From Dokdonia sp. PRO95 (lineage in GTDB: Bacteria; Bacteroidota; Bacteroidia; Flavobacteriales; Flavobacteriaceae), in NCBI RefSeq assembly GCF_000355805.1, contig NZ_CM001837.1, positions 3,047,966 to 3,111,965 on the forward strand: 64,000 nt of DNA, read 5' to 3'. Below are positions 54,426-61,611 of this stretch, one piece after another. Under the pieces are notes generated by a model. It did no database searches. It worked only from the letters and a program-made list of their open reading frames with translations, and was not told where the DNA came from. How positions within the stretch are numbered: position 1 is the first letter of the stretch; every line of letters begins with the position of its first letter. The position numbers and the translations under genes are program-made.

Positions 54426-54986
54426 ATGTATAAATCATTTTTTCAAAATATAGCGACAGAGCAAGGAGGTACTTTTTTATACCAAGATCAAGATACTAGC
54501 ATAGGTGGCGGCATACGCCTTCCTAAGGTTCAGTATTTATTAAAAATACCTGTAGGAAATACTGAGATGAATATCATTAATATCACTGGAAAAGAATTTT
54601 CTGGTCATATCTCTATGAAGTTACCAAAACAGCCAGAGAGTCACACTTTTGAACTCACTACAAACTCGCATATTAAGTCACTTTTCATAGGAAAATCAAA
54701 GCGCTTTAACATCAATAGCGACAGCTCTAAAATGACTGATTTTTTAAGAAACAATAGCCATATTGCAATCTTAAAAGAAATTGCTCAAGAAGACAGCTTC
54801 CAGCCTATAATTAAGGGTACAAACGAAGATGATCATTATCTATTGATAGCAAAATATCATCTAGAATTTGACAATTGGAACAGTCCTGTGCTTCCACTTA
54901 TAGATTTATTTAAAGAGTTGCACACACGGTTTGTGGTTAACAACGAGCGCTTTGCAAATGATGTTACTATCAGTATGGGGTCTTAA
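54426..54986 (+). CDS. hypothetical soluble protein
   Basis: A 186-residue protein with no signal peptide. An N-terminal stretch (FFQNIATEQGGTFLYQDQDTSIGGGIRLPKVQYLLKIPVGNTEMNI) and a late VLPLIDLFKELHTRFV helix are visible. No domain recognised. It stands alone with gaps on both sides; codon use resembles neighbours, so it is probably native. Confidence 0.6.
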   Translation: MYKSFFQNIATEQGGTFLYQDQDTSIGGGIRLPKVQYLLKIPVGNTEMNIINITGKEFSGHISMKLPKQPESHTFELTTNSHIKSLFIGKSKRFNINSDSSKMTDFLRNNSHIAILKEIAQEDSFQPIIKGTNEDDHYLLIAKYHLEFDNWNSPVLPLIDLFKELHTRFVVNNERFANDVTISMGS

Positions 54987-55087
54987 ATAACTCCTAACAC
55001 AATCTTAAACAATTACCGTCTAGCATAGTAATGCCATAGCTTTGTTACACTTGCCCTTTTATAAAGGATGAGTATAACAACCAATCT

Positions 55088-56827
55088 ATGAAACACTACG
55101 CCATAATAGGAGGAGGTCCCAGAGGACTTTTTGCTCTTGAAAGCCTTTTTACCGCGCTCTACAATAACGCTCCAGAAGCTCAAATAAAAGTCACCTTATT
55201 TGAACCTTTTAAATATCCTGGAGCAGGCTGGGTATGGAATCCTGAGCAAGTAGAAAGCAACTGGCTTAATATTACTGAGCGTGCCTTACAAGACTTACCT
55301 GGCAGACCAGAAATAAAACTAGGTGATGATATCATCCCTGCATTTCCCTCATACACGGAGTGGTTACCAGAAGAACAACAAAATCCACCAGCTACGCATC
55401 CAGATCAGTTTCCTCCACGGGCAAAGATGGGAACCTACCTTAATGCTCGTTTTGAGACTATTACTAGTGCGCTTAAGGGATTTGATTTATTAAATCTTGT
55501 TGAGGAAACTGTTACCAAACTCACCTATATCGCACCAGTATTCACAGCAATTACAAAAAATACATCAGTCACTGCAATAGATGAAGTAGTTCTCACAATA
55601 GGACATCAGGATACGGAGCTTTCAGAGCAGCTGCAAGAATGGAAAGATCACGTTGCACAAACGGATAACGCCCTGCTATTTACAGAAGCCTATCCCGTAG
55701 AAAAGATGATAAATGCAAACATTACCTCAGAGAGTGTAGTTGCTTTTAGAGGTTTTGGACTTGCAATGATTGATCAGATACGTGCGCTCACCTTGCAACG
55801 CGGAGCACATTTTGAGATACTTGATAATGATACCAAAGAAGTAGCTTTTCAGGCTGGAGAAAACCATCCGCAGCGGTTTGTTCCATTTTCCTTAGACGGA
55901 CTTCCTATGGTGCCAAAACCAATAAATAAAGCGGTAGATAAGTGGTTTATGCCAAGTGATGATGCTATAAACGCTTTCGCGAAAGCGATACATAAAGGTG
56001 CCTGCGGCGATCACCCAGCCAAGGATCAATATTTCTTACTAGAAGCAATGGCAACTGTTGTAGCCCCCCTGTTTTTAAAATTAGGAGACAAAGCCACACA
56101 ACACGATCTTACTGAAGAAGAAATTTATTTCTTGACGATAAATTACCTCAACAATAAATCACTTGCGCATCCCCTACTCTTATCCCATCAAAAACCTGTC
56201 TTGCAAATGATGCAACAGCAAGTGGAAATGGCAGTAGGAGAAGCACCGGTTAGCCTCGACTATTTTATAGGTCAAGTATGGCGACACTGCCAACCATCCA
56301 TCTACAGAGAGTTCTCATATCCAGCAAGCGCAGATGATGTGGTTGCCGAAGTTATTGCGCTAGACGAAGCATCAAAGCGATATTCTTACGGTCCACCTGT
56401 TGAGAGCATACAACAGCTTATCGCGCTTGCAAAAGCAGGATTATTAGATCTTGGCTTTGTAAATAATCCAGAAATCACTTGCGTAGACGGAGGCTGGCAA
56501 CTTGAATCTGATGGCAATAAAATTACCGTAGACATAATGCTTAACGCCGTACTGGACTCACCACAACTTGTCACCGTGGATACACCAATTATAAAAAACT
56601 TGCTTAGTAATAAAATGATTGAACCCAAACATACAGATCTAGGCATACGCACAGACGATTATGGTTATGTAGAAGTACCAGAAGGTAAAAGTTTTGTGCC
56701 ACTAGCGGTATTGGGCAGACTATCTAAGGGAAGTGTGATAGGTGTAGATGCAATTTTAGAGTGTTTTGGACCGCGTACTATAAGCTGGTCTGAGCGCAGT
56801 ATAGCCTTAATGAAGAACGAAAAATAA
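55088..56827 (+). CDS. FAD/NAD(P)-binding protein (HI0933-independent, NAD_binding_9 type)
   Basis: A 579-residue flavoprotein-like protein. The dinucleotide-binding motif IIGGGPRGLFALESL starts at residue 6, and VTLFEPFKYPGAGWVW follows as in the FAD-NAD(P)-binding family with N-hydroxylase-like architecture. A second nucleotide segment (VVAFRGFGLAMIDQIRAL) lies near residue 220. Predicted cytoplasmic oxidoreductase; substrate unknown. The Gre-factor gene starts 5 bp after its stop. A perfect palindrome encodes INAFAKAIH. Confidence 0.82.
   Translation: MKHYAIIGGGPRGLFALESLFTALYNNAPEAQIKVTLFEPFKYPGAGWVWNPEQVESNWLNITERALQDLPGRPEIKLGDDIIPAFPSYTEWLPEEQQNPPATHPDQFPPRAKMGTYLNARFETITSALKGFDLLNLVEETVTKLTYIAPVFTAITKNTSVTAIDEVVLTIGHQDTELSEQLQEWKDHVAQTDNALLFTEAYPVEKMINANITSESVVAFRGFGLAMIDQIRALTLQRGAHFEILDNDTKEVAFQAGENHPQRFVPFSLDGLPMVPKPINKAVDKWFMPSDDAINAFAKAIHKGACGDHPAKDQYFLLEAMATVVAPLFLKLGDKATQHDLTEEEIYFLTINYLNNKSLAHPLLLSHQKPVLQMMQQQVEMAVGEAPVSLDYFIGQVWRHCQPSIYREFSYPASADDVVAEVIALDEASKRYSYGPPVESIQQLIALAKAGLLDLGFVNNPEITCVDGGWQLESDGNKITVDIMLNAVLDSPQLVTVDTPIIKNLLSNKMIEPKHTDLGIRTDDYGYVEVPEGKSFVPLAVLGRLSKGSVIGVDAILECFGPRTISWSERSIALMKNEK
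55972..55987. repeat. perfect 16-bp palindrome, in flavoprotein gene
   Basis: Exact copy within coding sequence; encodes AFAKA. Confidence 0.8.
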
Positions 56828-56832
56828 AGAAG

Positions 56833-57336
56833 ATGAGCAGAGGATTTGTAAAAGAAGATGACCAAGAAGAAACTCCTATAATTCCGCCTAGGGCAGCACT
56901 ACCAGATGGTGTAACAAATTACGTCACTAAACACGGATTAACGCAGCTTAAGGAAGAGCTTAGTACGCTAGATAATAAAATCTCCACCCTAGATGAGACA
57001 GATGAGCGCGAGCGTAGGCGCGCACTTGCCGTACTTAATGGTAAGCGCAATTTACTTCTGGAACGCATACAGAGCGCAAGACTACTTGATCATATTAAGG
57101 ATGAGGGAGAAATACGTTTTGGCGCCACAGTCACCTATACTATCGCTGGTATGCCTAAGCCTATTACTATCCAGATTGTGGGCGTAGATGAGGCTAATGT
57201 AAAAGACAAGAAAATTGCCTTCACCGCTCCTATTGCTAGGGCACTTATTGGCAAAAAGGTGGATGAAACAACTACATTTCAGCTAGGTAATGAGGAGAAG
57301 AAACTCACTATTAAAAATATAGCCTACGTAGAGTAG
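56833..57336 (+). CDS. GreA/GreB-family transcription elongation factor
   Basis: A 167-residue protein with the GreB-like leader MSRGFVKEDDQEE. An N-terminal antiparallel coiled coil (about 35-80: LTQLKEELSTLDNKISTLDETDERERRRAL) has acidic tip residues (ETDERE) that would reach the RNA polymerase active site. A C-terminal FKBP-like domain follows (IRFGATVTYTI...KIAFTAPIARALIGKKVDET). Stimulates transcript cleavage by stalled polymerase. 5 bp after the flavoprotein gene, so probably cotranscribed. Confidence 0.88.
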   Translation: MSRGFVKEDDQEETPIIPPRAALPDGVTNYVTKHGLTQLKEELSTLDNKISTLDETDERERRRALAVLNGKRNLLLERIQSARLLDHIKDEGEIRFGATVTYTIAGMPKPITIQIVGVDEANVKDKKIAFTAPIARALIGKKVDETTTFQLGNEEKKLTIKNIAYVE

Positions 57337-57347
57337 TATGAGGTTTA

Positions 57348-57363
57348 CGCTTTCGCGAAAGCG
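57348..57363. repeat. perfect 16-bp palindrome, intergenic
   Basis: Exact copy with TTA and TAA flanks (22 bp, 57345-57366), followed by CAAA as at 58186-58211. Confidence 0.85.
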
Positions 57364-57445
57364 TAACAAAGACATTTAAATACAAGTACACATATCGTAA
57401 CTTTATAACCAAAAATAGAGCTACTTAATCCCTAATTTATCACCT

Positions 57446-58159
57446 ATGCAAACGATTCTATATAAAGCAAACACTCGAGGAAACGCAAACCACGGCTGGT
57501 TACAGAGTTTTCACACCTTTAGCTTTGCAAGCTATCATAACCCCAACCGTATGAACTTTGGAGCGATGCGTGTGCTCAATGATGACACCGTAGCGGCTGG
57601 TAGAGGTTTTGATATGCACAGGCATCTCAATATGGAGATTATATCTATCCCGCTTTCTGGTGATCTAGAGCATAAGGATAGTATGGGTAATCAGACGGTG
57701 ATACAGCAAGGTGACATCCAAGTGATGAGTGCTGGGACTGGAATAGATCACAGTGAGTATAATAAAAATAGTGATCGCGAGGTACAGTTTTTACAAATCT
57801 GGATTATGCCTAACCAGCGTCCAGTCTCGCCTCGATATGATCAGATTAAAATAAATGAACATCACCTCAAAAATGAATTTGTACAAATACTATCACCAAA
57901 TCAAGATGATGAGGGCGTATGGATTTACCAAGACGCTTGGTTTCATATGGGTGAGTTTACACAAGAGCAAACGCTTGTACACAAATTACATAAAAAAGGG
58001 AACGGCCTTTTTGTTTTTGTACTTGAAGGTAGCGCCCACGCCGCTGGCGAACTACTAGACAGACGTGATGCCATAGGAGTTTATGACATTGCCGAGCTAG
58101 AAATCACTGCACAATCTGATTCCAAAATATTACTTATCGAGGTGCCTATGCAGTTTTAA
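57446..58159 (+). CDS. pirin family protein
   Basis: A 237-residue bicupin. The N-terminal metal site has FDMHRHLNMEI (His58, His60) and GTGIDHSEYN (His, Glu), the pirin iron ligands. LQIWIMPNQRPVSPRYDQ is the family's linker motif. Related YhhW acts as a quercetin 2,3-dioxygenase in vitro. Likely cytoplasmic, with a stress or redox role. Flanked on both sides by palindrome copies. Confidence 0.9.
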   Translation: MQTILYKANTRGNANHGWLQSFHTFSFASYHNPNRMNFGAMRVLNDDTVAAGRGFDMHRHLNMEIISIPLSGDLEHKDSMGNQTVIQQGDIQVMSAGTGIDHSEYNKNSDREVQFLQIWIMPNQRPVSPRYDQIKINEHHLKNEFVQILSPNQDDEGVWIYQDAWFHMGEFTQEQTLVHKLHKKGNGLFVFVLEGSAHAAGELLDRRDAIGVYDIAELEITAQSDSKILLIEVPMQF

Positions 58160-58188
58160 GTAGAGGCCTCAGTTATTGTTTTACATTA

Positions 58189-58204
58189 CGCTTTCGCGAA
58201 AGCG
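58189..58204. repeat. perfect 16-bp palindrome, intergenic
   Basis: Exact copy with TTA and TAA flanks (22 bp, 58186-58207), followed by CAAAA. Confidence 0.85.
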
Positions 58205-58248
58205 TAACAAAACCATCTTAAAAGCTACTTACATACAAACTTATATAA

Positions 58249-58566
58249 ATGATTATAACAACTACAAACAGTATACAAGGCAGAGAGATCACACAGTACT
58301 TAGGTGTGATTACAGACTTCATCTATGCAAAGATTTACGATACTAAAGGGCTTAGTTTTCGAGATTCACTTAATAGTGACAAGATTTATGAGCGAAGTGA
58401 GGAAGGAATAGATGCTGCTAAACAAGAAGTACTCAAGAAACTGGAAGCCAAAGCTAAAGAAATGGGAGCTCACGCGATTGTAGGAGTTACAATGGATGTA
58501 GAGGTCATAAATGAAGGTCTTAAGTTGGGAATCTCTTCAATGGGAACTGCTGTAGTATTGAGATAA
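58249..58566 (+). CDS. YbjQ/UPF0145 family protein
   Basis: A 105-residue protein matching the heavy-metal-binding-domain family named after YbjQ. The pattern is N-terminal TTTNSIQGREITQYLGVITDFIYA, EVLKKLEAKAKEMGAHAIVGVTMDVE and C-terminal GTAVVL. Members form homopentamers; biological role unknown. Length is typical. Confidence 0.88.
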   Translation: MIITTTNSIQGREITQYLGVITDFIYAKIYDTKGLSFRDSLNSDKIYERSEEGIDAAKQEVLKKLEAKAKEMGAHAIVGVTMDVEVINEGLKLGISSMGTAVVLR

Positions 58567-58722
58567 GGATACATATAGAACACTGTAAGATTGGCGATTT
58601 TATTAATCGACAGCCTAGCGGTATCTGACGTTCTAAAATCTTAAATCTTTCCCATTTAATATGGCTTTAAGAGAGTTAAGCATTTTTAAGGATAATTTTA
58701 CGTAACCAACCAATCCAATAAA

Positions 58723-59823
58723 ATGAATTTCACTCTCAAAAACTTCTTGCAAGGTTTTGGCATCATTGCTGTCATTTTAACATTGTTACCTCTTATTGCC
58801 GTAGATTACTGGTGGATACGCATTTTTGATTTTCCACATGCACAGCTTACAGGATTAACGCTTATTGCGATTATCACTTACTTTATAAAATTTGACATCA
58901 AATATTATAATGATTATCTGTTTGTTTTTATTCTTATAAGCTGTTTTGTATATCAATTTAGTAAAATTCATGCCTACACACCTTTATCATCTTACGAGGC
59001 AAATGAAAGCACGATAACAGACACGGCAAATACATTAAACATATATACAGCAAATGTTTTACAGAAGAATAGGGAGTACCAACTCCTACTCGACCAAGTA
59101 GCCCAAAAAAATCCAGATATTGTATTACTCATGGAGACAGATGTGCAATGGAAAAATGCTGTACATAAAACCTTGTCTTCATCACACCCTTATTTTATGC
59201 TTGAGCCACTAGATAACACCTATGGGATGTTGCTATACTCACGCTTACCTATGTCTCAGAACAAAATTAATCATCTTGTAGACAAGGAAATTCCTTCTAT
59301 GGAGGCGATTGTTACCTTGGAGAGCGGTAATCAATTTCAATTATTTGCCATCCACCCTACTCCACCTATGCCACAGCATAATCCTATGAGCTCAGACAGA
59401 GATACAGAGATGATGACTACGGCACTTCGTGTATACAAAAGAGAAATGCCCGTGATTGTCATGGGCGATTTTAATGATGTTGCTTGGTCTGAGACAACCT
59501 CATTATTTAGAAAGACAAGTACATTACTTGATCCTCGAATAGGCCGTGGCTTTTACAACACATTTAATGCACAAAATGTGCTTATGCGCTGGCCACTTGA
59601 TCATCTATTTGTTTCTGAAGAGTTTCGTGTAAAGACACTAAACCGCACAAAAGACATCAAGTCTGATCATTTCCCGATGTACACAGAACTTACTTTTGAA
59701 CCAGAGAAAGCAAAAGAACAAAAAGCCGAAAAACCATCCAAGGAAATTCTCGAGAGAGCACAATCCCAATTAAAAGAACAGCATCTTCTTAATATGGAAA
59801 TGCCTACAATTTCTAGTGATTAA
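58723..59823 (+). CDS. membrane-anchored endonuclease/exonuclease/phosphatase-family protein
   Basis: A 366-residue protein. Three N-terminal membrane segments (FGIIAVILTLLPLIAVDYWWI, LTGLTLIAIITYFI, YLFVFILISCFVYQF) precede an EEP domain: NIYTANVLQKN, IVLLMETDVQW (catalytic Glu), LFAIHPTPP, VMGDFNDVAWS (Asp-x-Asn) and a final KSDHFPM (Ser-Asp-His). All catalytic motifs are present, so it is probably an active phosphodiesterase facing the periplasm. A charged Lys/Glu tail ends it. Confidence 0.9.
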   Translation: MNFTLKNFLQGFGIIAVILTLLPLIAVDYWWIRIFDFPHAQLTGLTLIAIITYFIKFDIKYYNDYLFVFILISCFVYQFSKIHAYTPLSSYEANESTITDTANTLNIYTANVLQKNREYQLLLDQVAQKNPDIVLLMETDVQWKNAVHKTLSSSHPYFMLEPLDNTYGMLLYSRLPMSQNKINHLVDKEIPSMEAIVTLESGNQFQLFAIHPTPPMPQHNPMSSDRDTEMMTTALRVYKREMPVIVMGDFNDVAWSETTSLFRKTSTLLDPRIGRGFYNTFNAQNVLMRWPLDHLFVSEEFRVKTLNRTKDIKSDHFPMYTELTFEPEKAKEQKAEKPSKEILERAQSQLKEQHLLNMEMPTISSD

Positions 59824-59857
59824 AGTTTATCTATATTTATAGTCTAACTCACTGTAT

Positions 59858-60955
59858 ATGCGCTTTATTATATTACTATTTGTATGCTGTATTTGTGTCG
59901 TTGCTTGCGATAAAACTCCTCAAGTAAAGGCTGCACTACATCAAAATCATATAAGGCATCAAGAGGATACTATCGGTTTTGCTCAATATTCATGGCAAAT
60001 GGATAGTATAATCAGTAGAATGGATGACGCAGATAAACTACCAAATTCTGAAACCTACAAAGCTGTAATATGCCCACATGATGATTATGGATATGCTGGA
60101 GGATTATATTACAAAACCCTCTCTGGAATAAAAGCCAAAACAATTATCCTTGTGGGCGTAGCTCACAGAGCAAGAAATTTTGACTTACAAGATCGTATCA
60201 TTTTTGGGAGTTATGATAGTTGGCAATCTCCCGATGGCATTATTCCTGTAAGTAACCTTAGAGATAAACTCCTCACTAAACTCAAAAAAGAAACATACGT
60301 CGTGCATGATTCTATGATGCAGTTAGAACATTCTCTAGAAGCTATAACCCCTTTTTTAAAACGCAAAAACCCTTCTCTAGAAATCATACCTATGCTCGTT
60401 CCTTACAACACATTCCAAAACATGCAGTTATTTTCTGATGATATAGGAAGTGGTATTGCTGCGCTAATGAAGGAAGAGAATCTAATATATGGTAAAGATA
60501 TTGCTGTCGTAATTTCTAATGATGCTATACATTACGGTTCTGAGGGCTGGGGAAGCGGTAATCTCGCTCCCTTTGGCACAGACAGTACAGGGACAGCTCA
60601 GGCTAGGCAGAAGGATCTTGATATTGTAAAGGAGACGCTACAGGGAGAACTCACCACAAAGAGGATTAAAAAGTTCAATGATATAACCATTATGGCTGAC
60701 GATTATAAGGCTTATAAATGGACTTGGTGTGGTAGATACTCCACTCCTTTCGGCTTACTGCTTGCAAATCGCATTGAGCAACTTACGGGAGCGTCTAATA
60801 AAGATGGAAAACTTCCGCACCTTACTGGTACGTTTATAGACTGGCGATCTAGCATACACAATACTCATATTAAGGTTGACGATTTACACATGGGGCATAC
60901 CGCACAGGCAGATAGCACGCACTGGGTAGCTTATGTAGGTATGTCTTATCAATAA
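59858..60955 (+). CDS. Memo-like (AmmeMemoRadiSam B) lipoprotein
   Basis: A 365-residue lipoprotein (lipobox VVAC, Cys17) with a Memo-type fold. ICPHDDYGYAGGLYYKTL replaces the usual PH-x-G-Y-x-Y-S-G pattern; VGVAHRA, the diagnostic MQLEHSLEAITPFL, VPYNTF and ISNDAIHYG follow. Memo proteins bind Cu or Fe with His/Asp/Cys ligands. Cytoplasmic homologues pair with a radical-SAM partner, but this copy is lipid-anchored and lacks those neighbours. It starts 34 bp after the EEP gene. Confidence 0.82.
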   Translation: MRFIILLFVCCICVVACDKTPQVKAALHQNHIRHQEDTIGFAQYSWQMDSIISRMDDADKLPNSETYKAVICPHDDYGYAGGLYYKTLSGIKAKTIILVGVAHRARNFDLQDRIIFGSYDSWQSPDGIIPVSNLRDKLLTKLKKETYVVHDSMMQLEHSLEAITPFLKRKNPSLEIIPMLVPYNTFQNMQLFSDDIGSGIAALMKEENLIYGKDIAVVISNDAIHYGSEGWGSGNLAPFGTDSTGTAQARQKDLDIVKETLQGELTTKRIKKFNDITIMADDYKAYKWTWCGRYSTPFGLLLANRIEQLTGASNKDGKLPHLTGTFIDWRSSIHNTHIKVDDLHMGHTAQADSTHWVAYVGMSYQ

Positions 60956-60993
60956 CGTTTTAATTTCTCGATGATGTAAAATGTTTGGTGTTA

Positions 60994-61009
60994 CGCTTTC
61001 GCGAAAGCG
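60994..61009. repeat. perfect 16-bp palindrome, intergenic
   Basis: Exact copy, extended to 18 bp by A and T, preceded by TT. Confidence 0.85.
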
Positions 61010-61102
61010 TACCTATTCTCAATACTAGCTTTAACATTAATCGAAATTATTTTAACCCGAGCTTAATACTAAACTACTATTTTATCTCCTATCTTACTGA
61101 TT

Positions 61103-61480
61103 ATGATATACTCAGATAAGACAGACAACAAAAACAACACATTTTTAACAGAAACAATCGAATATCTAGAAAACAAGGGATTCGAAAATATCAAGGCTGA
61201 TGCCGAAGGTTATGAGACTCCTATTTCGTTTAAAAGACAGGAAACGGGGAATTCTCTCACTCCAGATATCGTAGCCGAAAAACGTGGTATCAAATACTTT
61301 TTTGAAGTGAGTTTAAAAAGTTCCAAACCAAAATTATTAAAGTCAAAGTGGTTACTTCTAGATACCCTAACTAGAATGAAAGATTATCGTTTTAGAATCA
61401 TAACAACCAAAGGACATCTAAGCTTTACAAGAGATATGATTGCAGATACCAATCTCAATAAGGATTTCATTCGCATATAA
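61103..61480 (+). CDS. small PD-(D/E)xK-like protein
   Basis: A 125-residue protein without a signal peptide. LTPDIVAEKRGIKYFFEVSLKSS places a PD dipeptide, then E-V-S-L-K at the end of the next strand, the typical pattern of PD-(D/E)xK nuclease folds. It is followed by helix KWLLLDTLTRMKDY and strand FRIITTKGH. At this length it would be a minimal core. Whether it cuts DNA is unknown. Terminator follows at once. Confidence 0.65.
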   Translation: MIYSDKTDNKNNTFLTETIEYLENKGFENIKADAEGYETPISFKRQETGNSLTPDIVAEKRGIKYFFEVSLKSSKPKLLKSKWLLLDTLTRMKDYRFRIITTKGHLSFTRDMIADTNLNKDFIRI

Positions 61481-61503
61481 ATTTCAATACATCACAATCA
61501 TTG

Positions 61504-61539
61504 AAAGGGTCTTGCTTATATAAGCAAGACCCTTTTTTT
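61504..61539 (+). terminator. intrinsic terminator after the nuclease-like gene
   Basis: A 15-bp perfect stem AAAGGGTCTTGCTTA / TAAGCAAGACCCTTT with a 2-nt spacer, then a T7 tract. Confidence 0.92.
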
Positions 61540-61611
61540 ATTAACATACTTTAATAGTACTATGGCAACTATTTAGGAGAAAAGAGATGTACATTGAAAA
61601 AAATATTTCTT

